Origin: Hormiphora californensis
Taxonomy: Eukaryota > Ctenophora > Tentaculata > Cydippida > Pleurobrachiidae
Reading direction: 5' to 3'
Assembly (NCBI GenBank): GCA_020137815.1
Contig: CM035361.1
Location: forward strand, 3,700,167 to 3,764,166
Length of the DNA stretch: 64,000 nt
Part shown: in pieces, positions 1-11,299 of the stretch
Layout of the letters: each line of letters starts with the position of its first letter
How positions within the stretch are numbered: position 1 is the first letter of the stretch
Program-made: the position numbers and the translations under genes
The notes under the pieces: generated by a model
Seen by the model: only the letters and a program-made list of their open reading frames with translations
Databases searched by the model: none
Told to the model about the DNA's origin: nothing

Positions 1-115
1 AGCTGGTTATCAGGGTTCAGCTGGTTCAGAGTTCAGGGTTCAGCGGGTGATGGCGTCCAAAAAACAAGATGCATATGAAAATGGATGAGTTATACAATTT
101 AAAAAGTGGTTTTAC

Positions 116-762
116 CTCAAAATAAGCTTTACACGCAATATCTGCAACATCAAATTTAAACCCTCCAAGACCCCCTCCCCCTCCTCCTCCTCCTCCCATC
201 GGAGACTTCCCTGATGTTAGTGGTGTATTGGGACCGCTGCGTTTCCGTGGGGTTGACGGGGAGAGGGCTACAACAAGACCGGCAGAAGGTGCATCTCTGG
301 TTGTCACGCTTTTACCCGATTCAGGATTTGATGAGCCCCTAGGGGGAAATAGTATAGCGATATGTACAATGGGTTTTGGATTAGATGTACGTATTACGTA
401 ACCAATTAGTTAATTGGCATAATTGGTATGAGGAAAAGCTAGTGTTTGTCCTAACCCATGAAACCCAATTCGGAAGTACCCAGTGCCCTATCAGAAGTTA
501 GTGGGGGAAATAGCCGCGTGTCCTGAACCTGAGGCTCAGACCACGACTGTTTTCCCCCAATCTAACGTGAAAATCGTCACGTCGGTAGTTTAAACCGGTC
601 GCCATGGTTACAATACCCGTACAAACCCGGTCGCCATGGTTACCACACACTCACACACTCGACTCACAGTATATGGGGAGGTGGTGAAACGTTTTCCTCA
701 GATTCCTGTTCCCCTCCCGCCGCTGCAGCAGTACCATCAATCTGTTCGTCTTGATCTGGCAT
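116..762 (-). CDS. 5' two coding exons of an unidentified gene (partial)
   Basis: Exon 1 runs 762-668 and begins ATG CCA GAT CAA GAC; it encodes a short acidic N-terminus (MPDQDEQIDGTAAAAGGEQE, then ESEENVSPPPHIL). Its donor is ACT|gtgagt in phase 2. Exon 2 runs 338-116, with acceptor ccccctag, and restores phase 2 exactly, giving GSSNPESGKS, a Pro/Ser/Thr stretch with PSTPRKRSGPNTPLTSGKSP, nine glycines, and then GGFKFDVADIACKAYFE before a GAG|gtaaaa donor in phase 0. The protein continues beyond the left edge. The linker looks disordered and could be phosphorylated at the SP/TP sites (inference). No domain is recognised in what is visible. The splice-phase match supports a real gene; function is unknown. 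Intron 1 (339-667) carries two X-box-like palindromes. Confidence 0.6.
598..643. promoter_or_regulatory. Pair of RFX X-box-like palindromes
   Basis: The 14-mer GTCGCCATGGTTAC occurs at 598-611 and again at 630-643, a 32-bp spacing. It fits the known RFX consensus GTNRCC(N0-3)RGYNAC. Both copies lie in intron 1 of the minus-strand gene starting at 762, about 120-165 bp from its ATG, a typical promoter-proximal distance for X-boxes of ciliary genes. Function is inferred from the motif only. Confidence 0.35.
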
Positions 763-1026
763 TTACTGGACATGTTAGATAGTCAGAATATGTAATATTT
801 ATTACTCGAACATTCCGTACGAATATTTGAGTTTGGAAAACAAAGCAAACAGTTAACACATTTCACACTAGAACAAAACTGTAAACTATAACCTTTAACT
901 AAAACTGTAAACTATAAAATTTAAGCAACTATAAGTAGAAGCAAATATAAGTTATAGAAGCAACTATAGTATACACAAAATTCCTAGTAAGTATATATAC
1001 CAATACGAATGTACTTGTGAGGGATC

Positions 1027-1058
<32 letters not shown>

Positions 1059-1148
1059 GAAAATGACCAACTGTGAGGCTATGAATTTACGGCTCCCTTC
1101 TTCTTCTAGGAGAGAAAGAGGGAGAGAGAGAGGGAGAGGGAGAAAAAA

Positions 1149-1199
<51 letters not shown>

Positions 1200-2085
1200 A
1201 TGCTCATGAAAGCTAATTATAGAAGCTCTGTGCAACTCACATACTGGGAGAGTAACAACAGAAGAAGCTCCCTACATCATACAGCAAGCTCTGCAGTTTA
1301 CACACAATGAGAGCTATATAATAATACTCGGACCCCGATTTACCGGGGTGCTCGGGGGACCTCCCGGTAAATCGGGGTTCCTGTAAATCAGAGCCCGTTA
1401 ATTCGGGGTCCGACTGTTATAGCAAGCTCTGTTATATCAAAACACACAATGAGCTTCGTAGACTCGAGGAGCGCTTTGCTCTATGCCAATTTACCAATTA
1501 CCATAAGCTCCTGTATATAAGCAATACCCTATCTTTCTCTTCCTTTCTAAACAATTCATTCTCGAACCCCCTCTTCTTTTCCTTTTTCTATCCTCTCACT
1601 GATCTCTCTATCCTATAATACAGCTGTAGGTAATATATCATCGATCATTAAATTTCCCAACAACAAACATGCAGCAACCAAGCTCAAAGCTGAATATTTG
1701 CTCGACCCTCTGCAGCTATCCGTGAACAAAGCAAAATAAAGAAATATGGTAAACATTCGTAGGTTATAGGTTATGCCGAATAATGACACATGGAATATGC
1801 GGAATAAATATCCTATTCGGAAGAATGGGTAACTGATGGAGAGAGAAGGAAATTGCTGACAGTGGCAGTTCTTGTAGAACTTTAAACAAACTCAAGAACA
1901 TCCTGCAAGAGCGTTTCAGGTATAAAATATCAGTAAAATAATATACCGGCTGTACATTGCAAACTCACATATAACTGAAGCACAACTACTTTCTTGCGGG
2001 CAAGGAACAACACACAGGGAAAGAAGCCATTACCGGAGAGAAAGAGAGGAGAAAGAGAGAGAGAGCCCTCCCTTCTCTCTCTCTA

Positions 2086-2117
<32 letters not shown>

Positions 2118-4275
2118 CTCTCTCTCATCGCTTCTCTTCTCTCTCTCTCTCTCTCTCCTTCGCTCGGAGCTAACTCTCCTCTAGATAGGATCAGAGCGAC
2201 GCATCAAGATCCCAATGGAGAAAGTCCGCCGAGAGCGAGCTCATCTCCATTCTCTTCCCTATTCCCAAGAGAGAGGTCGGTCCGCATAGACGTGCGCTCA
2301 TGGCTACTCTTTCTCTAGACTGCACATACATCGCCCGATCTCCTCTTCCCACACAAACGAACAACTCACATCGTTAAGATTAAGTACCAGCGGATTTTTA
2401 TATTTTAAACCAATCATCTCAAAGGATTTTCTCAAATCTGAGTTGGTTTTCTAAACTGCAATTCATCCTGGGTAGATACTCAGACCGCCTTCCCACCCAG
2501 CATCACCCGCCTTCCCCCGCCCCAGATTGATTGACCGTGCACTGCAGTACTGCCCACTTCCCCCACCCAGATTAAGCCAGGGCCGCCTTCCTCTGCCTCG
2601 AGGTTCCAATAATCTACCGCTGACCAAGTACCTCTTCACCCAAAAAAAAGTTCACCAAATGTAAGTCATTCTTCCTCCTCAAATTTAGTTTTTGTATGCG
2701 TGTCACTGTCAAAACTCGGCAGATGTTAATTTGTTCGTTAGCAATGCGGATACTACTTTCACAAGAGCAAGATAAATGGAGAGGAGAGACCCGCACGATA
2801 GAACAGAAATGAGAGGAGATAGAGTGGAGATATACAGACTAGAAGAGATAGATAGAGATCAGATATAGAGATAGCATGGGAGAGAGAGAGATCATATCGA
2901 GAGATGGGCTTAGGGGTGTGTTTTGTGTGTGTGTTTACTTGTGCCTAGGGCGTGACTATGCAGGAACTATGGCGTATACTAAGTTCCTCATGTCATTGTA
3001 TGCATTTTGTAAATCTAGTCCACTGTTTGTTAGCCCTCAAATGATAACCATGGTAACTGTAATGATGCAACATAATCGAAGAATCAATTTGCATTTCTAT
3101 TTCTATGTATACTCTAACAATCGACAACGTCTATAGTAATGATCGTTCACTCGGCACCCATTGTTGTTGTCTTTGGTGACCTCAAATTTCCTGCCAGCAA
3201 CAGAAATTGTTGACCATTTCCTTAATTTGTATATTATATATATGTGTGACCGGGTCAGATAAAATCACCCCCGTAAGATTCCCCGAACTTGATCCAGGAA
3301 GTGGGTATTTCAGGAGGATGAGAGAGAGAGAGAGCGATATAGGGAGAGAGAAAGATAGGGAGAGAGATATAGGGAGAGAAAGATAGGGAGATAGAGATAG
3401 GGAGAGAAAGATAGGGAGAGAGATCTCGCGCGATCGCTCGCGCTCGCTCTCTATCTCTCTCGCGTCTCTTTCTCTCTCTCTCTTCTCTCCTCTCCTTCTC
3501 TCTGGCGGCGCTCGCGCGCCTCGCTCTCTCTTCGTCGCGCTCGCGCTCTCTCTCTCTCTCGCCTCTCGTCTCTCTCTCGCGCTGCCCGCTCTCCGGTCTC
3601 GCCGCTCGTGGAGCTCGCGCTAGCTCGCCCGCTTCTGTTCGCACTCTTCTTTCTCCTCCCTCTCGGTGCGCGCGCACCCTCTTACGCTCCCTCCTGGGAG
3701 AGAGATAAGAGCGAGAGAGAGAGAGAGAGAAGCGAGAGTAGAGAGGAGATAGAGAGACCAGGGAAGCGATGAGACGAGAGAAAGAGGAGAATAATGTACA
3801 TCGTCATTGTGGTCGAGAATCAGATTCACACTAACATATCTGTATGCTTCCGTTAGGGACCCTAAAATTTTATGAGTTTACTACCCAATTGCTACAATAT
3901 TATTCTTTCACCGTAGCTCTTATCTCTATAGTTAATCAGTAACTATAATAATAATTATAATCTATTGATTATAAAAAGTCAGTTAATTTATTGGACCAGC
4001 AAAATAATCATTAATGCCCACATAAGCATATGTGGCATATACTTTGTACCAGCATCCAACTTGTACTAATTTCCTTTAGCGGACCCGCAGTGTGTAATTA
4101 AGATTGAGAGAGATAGGAGCTAGCAGAGACTGCGCGATAGAGAGATAGATGCTAGAGAGAGATATGAGCGAGATAGTAGAGTAAAAGAGTCTCGAGAGCC
4201 CGAGATCGCTAGAGATATGCGAGTATATATATCTCGATATATAGAGAGCGCCTAGATGCTATAGAGAGAGAGAGT

Positions 4276-4314
<39 letters not shown>

Positions 4315-4355
4315 AAGCGCGATGACAAGCTCTAGATATAGAGAGAGCGAGAAGA

Positions 4356-4409
<54 letters not shown>

Positions 4410-4600
4410 AAGAGAGAGGTATAGTTGGATGGACAGAGAGTCAAACGAGTCATGAAGCATATTAATTCTAGCGTGTATTTTTACATGTTTTTATTGTAGT
4501 CCGTTGATTTTGCCTCAATCTTGTATCCACGTGAAGCTGCCTAGGTCAGTGTCATGTATCTTGGATATTTTAAGTTTTCGACAATTGATCCATTCTCAAG
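763..4600. repeat. Intergenic stretch with GA/CT microsatellites
   Basis: There is no convincing gene between the leftmost gene and the thioredoxin gene. It holds (GA)n/(CT)n blocks at about 1027-1055, 1100-1197, 2036-2160, 3318-3790 and 4100-4425, plus AT-rich spacer. The Arg/Glu- or Leu/Ser-only open frames here are translations of these tracts. An X-box-like palindrome GATAACCATGGTAAC is at 3043-3057. Confidence 0.7.
1325..1425. mobile_element. Pogo/Tigger-like MITE copy (decayed)
   Basis: Starts CTCGGACCCCGATTTACCGG and ends GGGGTCCGACTG, terminal inverted repeats shared with better copies at 34254, 39888 and 60960. Internal AAATCGGGG repeats are present. The family is assigned from the CAGT-type TIR and TA flanks of the intact copies. 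Confidence 0.55.
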
Positions 4601-4603
4601 CTG

Positions 4604-4611
4604 TATAAATA
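4604..4611 (+). promoter_or_regulatory. TATA box
   Basis: TATAAATA followed by GC-rich AGCGGG, 29 bp before the ATG at 4633. If used at the usual spacing, transcription would begin very close to this ATG, leaving almost no 5' UTR, so either the site is a coincidence or an upstream start is used. Confidence 0.4.
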
Positions 4612-4632
4612 GCGGGTCTCGTTTTGTCACAC

Positions 4633-6432
4633 ATGTCTGAGGAGACCAAGGCAGGTCCTGTTCCTACCACTACTAAACCTGGTCCTGTTCCCACCACTAA
4701 TAGACCTGGGCCCCCTCCTGTTGCCACCACTACTAAACCTGGTCCCCCTCCTGTTGCCACCACTACTAAACCGGGTCCCCCTCCTGTTGCCACTAAAAGA
4801 CCTCCCAAAAGGAGACAGAGCTTAGTTAGCAAAAGCAGCGTGACCAAGCTCAGACTTGCCTGCACCGGGACTGTTCAAGGTACCTATACCCCAATTTATA
4901 GGGATCCGATTTTCCCGAACCCCGATTTTCCCGAACCCTTTTCCCGGTAAACCCGGGGTCCGAATGTACAACAACAACAATACATTTGGTGTTATTTGCC
5001 CCTAAGTGGGTTGACTGTGAGCGACAGGGTCCGTTATGGGTAGCTTCAACTGTGGGTTCCGAAGACCGAGTACCGACCCAATCTGAATATAGAAATCAAA
5101 ATGGGTAGGGCGACGGGTAGGGCGGCGGGTAGGGCGGCGGGTAGGGCGACGGGTAGGGCGACGGGTAGGGCGGCGGGTAGGGCGGCGGGTAGGGCGGGTG
5201 GGGCGGTGTTTCACTTCAGTTGGTGCAACTCAATTAACCATCAACTAACTCCCCCTGCTTCTTTTGCAGGTCGATTAAAAAGTGTTTTCTCCATGAATAG
5301 TTTCCAGGAGGCGCTCTACGACGCAGATGACAGGTAGGTTTTACAATTTCCCTCCAGCGATTTACCCTGTCTCACATGGGAGCGTGCAAAAAGTCAGTTC
5401 AGCAATCAGCACGATATATTATGCCCGTGAAAGTTCCTCGGCCTCTCACCCCTGTAACCACTCTCCTCGCTCCTCACGGGAGTGTGGGAGAAAAGTTTGC
5501 ACCTCCACCAATGATCTCTCCCCCTCTATGTTGGTGTGTATCACCTCCTCTCACCCCTATCTCCCCCTATAATAGGTTGGTTTGTGTGTCACCTCCTCTC
5601 ACCCTTACTCCCCCTATACTAGGTTGGTGTGTGTCACCTCCTCTCACCCCTATCTCCCCCAGGGGAGTCCCCCTCTAGGTTGGTGTATGTGTCACCTCCT
5701 CTCACCCCTTACTCCCTACTCCCTACTCTAGGTTGGTGTATGTGTCACCTCCTCTCACCTCCTCTCACCCCTATTCCCCCTCTAGGTTGGTGTGTGTCAC
5801 CTCCTGATCTCACCCCTTACTCTCTATACTTTAGGTTGGTGTGTGTGACGTTTAGTGCCAAATGGTGCGGTCCCTGGAGAATGATAAAACCAGACGTTCA
5901 GAGACTCAGTCACATACATGGTGACGTTCTATTTTATGAGGTACTTTATAGCAGGAACCGACCGAATCAGGAAATACTGCTCCCTGATTGGCTGATAACC
6001 AGTCACGTGACCTAAATAACGAGCTCTGATTGGTTGTTTACTTGCCTTAGGTCGATGTAGACGATAATGAAGACATTGCACTGCAGAGAAAGATCGTCTG
6101 CATGCCTACTTTCCAGTTTTTTAAGAGCGGCTTCATGCTGGAAAGATTTGCAGAACCGAACAGGTAAATCAGTTTCCTTAGATCCGTGTACTGTGCTTGA
6201 GTCCCGTGTCAGAGACAGTGTATAATGTACACAACTCCCTTGATGATAAATCCCCCCCCCCCCCCCCCGTAGTTGTCCCAATACCATCACATGATTGATA
6301 ATTAATAAACAATTAATTACATCCCGCCGCAGGATTAAGTTGGATGAGACAATACGGAAACTCAGAAAGTTGGAAGTTCGGAGATACGAGGGTTCCTTCG
6401 AGAAAATCTGCCTCCTCTCGGACTCTAATTAA
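4633..6432 (+). CDS. Thioredoxin-domain protein with Pro/Thr-repeat N-terminus and CGPW active site
   Basis: Five exons join in frame to 209 residues: 4633-4879, 5270-5333, 5835-5940, 6051-6163 and 6333-6432 (TAA). All introns are GT-AG and phases agree (1, 2, 0, 2). Residues 1-82 are a low-complexity extension of repeated TTKPGPPPVAT-type units, then a basic KRPPKRRQS segment. Residues about 83-187 are a thioredoxin fold: LKSVFSMNSFQEAL, then FSAKWCGPWRMIKP, VDVDDNEDIA, CMPTFQFF (with the cis-Pro) and a C-terminal IKLDETIRKL helix, followed by a 22-residue tail. The resolving cysteine of the usual WCGPC is tryptophan (TGG for TGC), so ordinary dithiol reduction should be lost while a single nucleophilic Cys115 remains. 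The arrangement recalls repeat-plus-thioredoxin proteins such as TXNDC2, but orthology cannot be claimed. The start rests on the only upstream in-frame ATG. Confidence 0.85.
5101..5200. repeat. 12-bp G-rich minisatellite
   Basis: About eight tandem copies of GGGTAGGGCGGC/GGGTAGGGCGAC in intron 1 of the thioredoxin gene. Repeated GGG runs give G-quadruplex potential on the plus strand. Confidence 0.85.
5530..5834 (+). repeat. Minisatellite of about 50 bp duplicating the exon-3 splice acceptor
   Basis: Intron 2 of the thioredoxin gene ends in five decoy junctions, each AG followed by GTTGG, with the exon-like G at 5576, 5623, 5679, 5732 and 5786. The genuine acceptor follows at 5835. Spacings are 47-56 bp. 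Repeat units read GTTGGTGTGTGTCACC and the true exon reads GTTGGTGTGTGTGACG, so about 13 nt of exon are copied with a C/T-rich tract in every unit. Confidence 0.85.
5952..6041 (-). mobile_element. Introner-like element copy 1, filling thioredoxin intron 3
   Basis: The 110-bp intron 5941-6050 is GTACTTTATAG, then the element (CAGGAACCGACCGAATCAGG through GATTGGTTGTTTAC), then TTGCCTTAG at the acceptor. The element accounts for about 80 percent of the intron. It carries two ATTGG boxes and GTCACGTGAC. Other copies are at 34745, 51884, 53384, 61997 and 63651. Confidence 0.8.
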
Positions 6433-6563
6433 TTATTAATTAATTATTTATCATGTGATGGTATTGGGATGATACATACAAAGATTTCTGGGATACATAT
6501 CGGAGATTTACTTACCAGTTACATAAATTCGTAAAAGCTCCAATTTGTACAATACCCATAGGC
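6433..6563. other. Thioredoxin 3' flank
   Basis: AT-rich DNA after the stop codon. Its right end CCCATAGGC (6555-6563) is the left target-site duplication of the following MITE. No poly(A) signal AATAAA is seen. Confidence 0.5.
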
Positions 6564-7199
6564 TTGGTGACATTGACACCTAGTGCGTGCGAGATCGAGG
6601 TCGCGCAGCGACCGAGATCGAGCTCGCATATAGGTGTCCGCTCCGCCCCCTAAAAAAGGTCGTGACTTTCAAGCCAAATTGCACGTGATCCACTGGACCG
6701 ATTTACATCCGGTTTGTCCTAATATACTAGAAAATACCCGAGAAGTTTGTCTGTCATCAGGAAGTGGGTCAAAATCGACACTGAAGTCAAATCTATAACC
6801 TGGCTTCCGAGCCTTTTTGCACCACTCCCAGACGGTTTAGAATGAATCTGAGGGTATTAGAAGATAGGTTGAACTCTTGTGAGTACTGGAAAATACCCGG
6901 CATTAATAGCTGATGCTAATTGCATCAACATATCTCCCAATATCTTCTAAATCGCATATCATGGGCGTAGTGCAGAAACACTTCAGTGTCAATTTTGCCC
7001 CATTTCCTGTTGACAGACAAACTTCTCGGGTATTTTCCAGTATATTAGGATCATTTGTAGTCTTTTGCGACAAACCGGATGCAAATCGGTCCAGTGGATC
7101 GCGTGCAACATCACCTTGAAAGAAACGACCCTTTTTGGGGCGGAGCAGACATCTGTGTGTGAGCTCAATCTTGGTCGCGCACAGTGTTTATGTCACCAA
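6564..7199. mobile_element. Mutator-like MITE with 9-bp target duplication
   Basis: Begins TTGGTGACATTGACACC and ends ATGTCACCAA. Long inner inverted arms match each other (for example TTTGTCCTAATATACT against AGTATATTAGGATCATT). It is flanked by CCCATAGGC at 6555-6563 and 7200-7208. A 9-bp duplication is typical of Mutator-like elements. The degraded copy of this locus near 14700 reads straight through one CCCATAGGC, showing the empty site. A shorter relative is at 33138. Confidence 0.75.
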
Positions 7200-7287
7200 C
7201 CCATAGGCTAGGCAGGGATCTTTTGGGGATATTTATTGGGCACACAGGTTGTGTAAAAAATGTAAAATAAATATGTATTTATCAGGA

Positions 7288-7400
7288 AGTGAGATCGGAT
7301 CCCGATTCACTGTGTCGAGCGCTCGGGGGAAAGGGTTTTCCCGAAAGATTATCCTCCCGATTATTCGGGGTTCCGGCAAATCGAGGCCCGGTAAATATGT
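7288..7400. mobile_element. Diverged pogo-like MITE fragment
   Basis: GATCCCGATTCACTGTG, GCTCGGGGGAAAGGGTTTTC and a final GGCCCGGTAAAT match the middle of the CAGTCGGACCCCGATTTA family. The termini are lost. A degraded second copy lies near 14800-14905. Confidence 0.5.
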
Positions 7401-7665
7401 AATTATAGACAGAGAACCCGCGGATATCAATTACTCAACAAGCTATTCTCGCTGTTTTACGGCTGATATTTTAGTCTCAAACGTTTTTAAATAGCCAGTA
7501 TACATCTATTTATTATTGTATTCATCAGCATCTTGTTTTACCTCTGTCAGAGCATTGACAGTTTTACTTCCACTCTGAGAGAGGTCTTTAGGACAAAAAA
7601 TGGCAGACAGCCTTATAGTTGTCTTAAAATTTTAGAGAAATATTTCAACCAGTTTTAACGCCATG

Positions 7666-7692
7666 ATGACGTCACGTGATGTGATGACGTCA
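7666..7692. promoter_or_regulatory. Two CRE sites around an E-box
   Basis: Two TGACGTCA full CRE palindromes with CACGTG between them. No gene start is recognised nearby, so whether it is a promoter is unknown. Confidence 0.3.
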
Positions 7693-8139
7693 TATGTCCA
7701 TATTTGGAGTGGCTCACTTTTAGGTGAGACAGCGGTACCATATTACCTACTATACATACTGCCATGATGTCAGTTTGAGAATTTTGTTTCTCAATCATTA
7801 AGAAACATATGTTTCTATATATATATATGCATTATATATCTATATATAGACACATGCACTGTATTATAATGAGATATTTTATTTGACGGAAACTATTTAA
7901 TTCTTTATCATTCTCAAAATTTGCTGAGTTTTATTTTGCTATCTCTATTATAATTTGGAGATGAACGTCGAAGTGGTCGTTCGTTCAGTGCGTTTCTACG
8001 CGACAGACTGCTCCTTCATAAAACATTTTATGTGACTAAAGCTGTAAAGCTGTTATTAACACTTTTGGAACTTCCAGTGGAAGTTTGTTAATATTTTCGA
8101 ATGACTTTTAACATGCCAGTCTTCATGGTTATCAATTCA

Positions 8140-8153
8140 GTTGCCATGGCAAC
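8140..8153. promoter_or_regulatory. Perfect X-box palindrome
   Basis: GTTGCCATGGCAAC is a perfect match to the palindromic RFX binding site. No adjacent gene start is seen. Confidence 0.3.
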
Positions 8154-8187
8154 CGTTTTTATTGATGTGGAAAGGGGCGAAAAGAAC

Positions 8188-8252
8188 CACCCGGCAAAGC
8201 CGGGTGGGTTATCAAAAAGCCCTTACTTGAGGCGCACCCAATGGGTGCGCTA
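8188..8252. repeat. Two short GC-rich hairpins
   Basis: CCACCCGGCAAAGCCGGGTGG forms an 8-9 bp stem, and about 20 nt later GCGCACCCAATGGGTGCGC forms an 8-9 bp stem. They sit immediately left of the TTAA insertion site at 8259. The role is unknown. Confidence 0.5.
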
Positions 8253-8262
8253 GTTTGGTTAA

Positions 8263-10450
8263 CCCTTTGACGGCGACAGAGCATATATGCTACAGTCTAT
8301 ACTAGGCGGCCTGGAAGTCCTTATGTTTTATCTAGGTGGCCCATATTTTGTCACAAGCTAGTTTTAGGGATTATGAACCTGAAACCACGTCCAGATCAGC
8401 TCAGAAAATCAAGAAAAAAAATTCATAGCCCTTCTTAGGAGGCTAATTTCGGCTTTTTTTTAAAAACATTTCTCATTTTTTTGTATTTTGGGGGCACAAC
8501 TAATCCTTTGAAGGAATAAAAGTGCTCGACATAACCGACCGAATGCAAAAAGCCGCATCAAAAAATATTGAAAATTGAATGAATTATTAACATTTAAGGC
8601 GCCGTATCATATATGATACTATCGCCCGTAAGGGAATTCTAGTAACAAATCTAAATTGTACAAGTTTGTGGGTGCTATGGCATAAATTTATGCTTTCATG
8701 TGGTATGTAGCTACAAGTTCTACAATCGTGAACGGTTTTTACCAGAAAAAGAACCCAAATTTGAGATTTGTATCATATATGACACTATCGTCCTAAGGGC
8801 AAATTCTCCTAAAACATACATAATTCGGGCTAGAAAAGGAGCTAAGAGACAAATGGGGGCACTTAAATGTGTAGAATCATCGCATTAGTGGGGGTAGAGC
8901 ACATATTTAGGTCGCTATCTGGATCCCTAATTGAGATAATTGGATAATTAGCTAATTATCTGTCCCGCGCGTGCTAATTATTCATGAAACTTTGCTCTGG
9001 GAAGGAGTTATGAGACAAATGGGGGCACTAAAATGTGCAGAATCATTACATTAGTGGGGGTAGAGCACATATTTAGGTCGCTATCTGGATCCATAATTGA
9101 GATAATTGGATAATTAGCTAATTAGTTGCCCTGGAGCGCTAATAAACGAGACTTTACAGAGTATCCAAGACAAGTAGGGGCACTAAAATGCGTAAAATCA
9201 TCGCCTTAGTGGAGGTAGAGCACATAGCTGAGTTTCTATTCCAACTCCTAAATGAGATAATTGGATAATTAGCTAATTGACGGTTGCACACCGTCCACTT
9301 TTCACCAAATCCCGTAGTAATCCTGAGCTCTTTTGCTCAATCTAAGGATCTTCTGGACTTCTGACAACCGCTAACCCCATTTGTATCACCTTTGACTCGT
9401 TTTACACAATAGTATAGCACTCGATACAACCCTAGACACTGCCTTCAGCTCTTTAGAACCCTCTTGCTCCATCCTAGACCTCTCATACATCCAAGATCCA
9501 ACTACAATCCTATAACATTTTTATATCCTATTGCTCCTACAACACGTTCAACCTCTAATGTACTACAGTTTCCCATATTTATTGTTTGGACACACGGTTA
9601 TAGGGGTTTAGGGATGTTAGGGGATGTCAGAAGATCCTTAGATTGAGCAAAAGAGCTCAGGATTACCTAGAAACCACGGGATTTGGTGAAAAGTGGACGG
9701 TGTGCAACCGTCAATTAGCTAATTATCCAATTATCTCATTTAGGAGTTGGAATAGAAACTCAGCTATGTGCTCAACCTCCACTAAGGCGATGATTTTACA
9801 CATTTTAGTGCCCCTACTTGTCTTGGATACTCCGCAAAGTCTCATTTATTAGCGCTCCAGGGCAACTAATTAGCTAATTATCCAATTATCTCAATTATGG
9901 ATCTAGATAGCGACCTAAATATGTGCTCTACCCCCACTAATGTAATGATTCTGCACATTTTAGTGCCCCCATTTGTCTCATAACTCCTTCCCAGAGCAAA
10001 GTTTTTATGAATTTTCACGCGCAACAATTTTACTAATTTCCAATTACCAACAGGGTCCAGATGTGACCTAAAATGTTTCCCCTAAAAACCCCCCCCTTTT
10101 CATGATTTCATTTTAGTGTCCCCCTTTTCTCTGCTCCTTTTCCCAGCCCCCATTATGTATTTTTAGGAAATTTCCCTTAGGACATGTATCAATATGATAA
10201 CCCCCTCCAAATTTGGGGTTTTTTTCCTTAAAAACCTTCCATTTTGCTTTTCTTTCCCCCCCTCATAAAGCTAATTTTATCCTAACCCCCCCCCTTTTTC
10301 AATTGTTTGTTTTCGAACCCCCCCCGGCATTTCTTTCTCGTGGCCCCCGCCCTTCGGGATTCTTTTTCCCTTTTTGAGGGGTTTTTTTGTTTGTTTCTCA
10401 TAAAAAAAAGAATTCTATCGAGCCCCTCCTTTTCCCCCCGTCAAAAGGTT
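8263..10450. mobile_element. TTAA-flanked foldback element, piggyBac-like termini
   Basis: Starts after TTAA (8259-8262) with CCCTTTGACGGCGACAG. It ends near 10450 with a degraded CCGTCAAAAGG followed by TTTTAA. Long inverted arms are obvious at about 8970-9345 and 9627-10022 (TTAGGTCGCTATCTGGATCC against GGATCTAGATAGCGACCTAA), with three direct subrepeats of about 165 bp in the left arm. The degraded second copy of the locus near 15775-15795 joins the two flanks across a single TTAA-like site. No transposase frame is visible. Sequence quality collapses inside the right arm, at about 10060. Confidence 0.7.
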
Positions 10451-10663
10451 TTAAAAATTTGTAATAACAGGGGCTTGGAAAAACTTCGTCCCCCCCTAAA
10501 AACTAAACTGTTCATGGTATTTTTTCCACGAATCGTGTTCAACGGCCTTTTTTTTTCCCGGCAATTGCCTGAATTTTTCCCTAAACTTTCATTGAATATA
10601 GTCGTTGGATCACTGAAATCAGAGGCTTCTTGGCTAAATTATAGCCGTGACCCTAGCCTCTTA

Positions 10664-10715
<52 letters not shown>

Positions 10716-11299
10716 TTTCCTCTCCTCTTTTTTCACCGGGAAAAGGAATCAATGGCTTTGGTTTCCCGCTCCCTTCTCGAGATTATCTGGATTTCTCCTT
10801 TCTTTTTCCCCTCTGTCCTGGCTTTTTTTTCCCCCTTTTTTTTTTCTTTTTAGCTCCTGGTTTTCTTCTCCTCTCTCTCTCTCTCTCCTCTCCCTCTCTC
10901 CTCTCTCTCCTCTCCCCCCCATCCTTCCCCCCCTTTCTCCTCCCCCTTCCTCCTCCTCCTCCCCCCTTTTTCGTCCTCTCCTTTCTCCCCTCTTTTTCTT
11001 TTCCTTCGTCCTTTTTCCCCTTTTTTTTTTTTTTTCCTCCTTTTTCTCTCTTTTTTCCCTCGCCCCCCCGCCAAGCCCCCGGAAGGTTAAGGGGGGGTGG
11101 GGGTTGGGCTACCATTTTTCAATACCCACAAAGCATACGCTCTCCCATAAAAAACCTCGATCCCTCTATCCTATATTCCTGGCTCTGGCTTTCTCTAATC
11201 AAGGCTTTAAAATGTTAAAAAAGTGACAAACGGGGATGTTTTTTACTTGTCTTGGTCGTGCCAAGGGGCGTGGGGCTGTGTTCTTTTCTTTCCCTGGCG

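Noticed and set aside
4596-4865. Minus-strand Val/Gly-rich frame
   Set aside because: Shadow of the Pro/Thr repeat exon, which is supported by splice phases on the plus strand.
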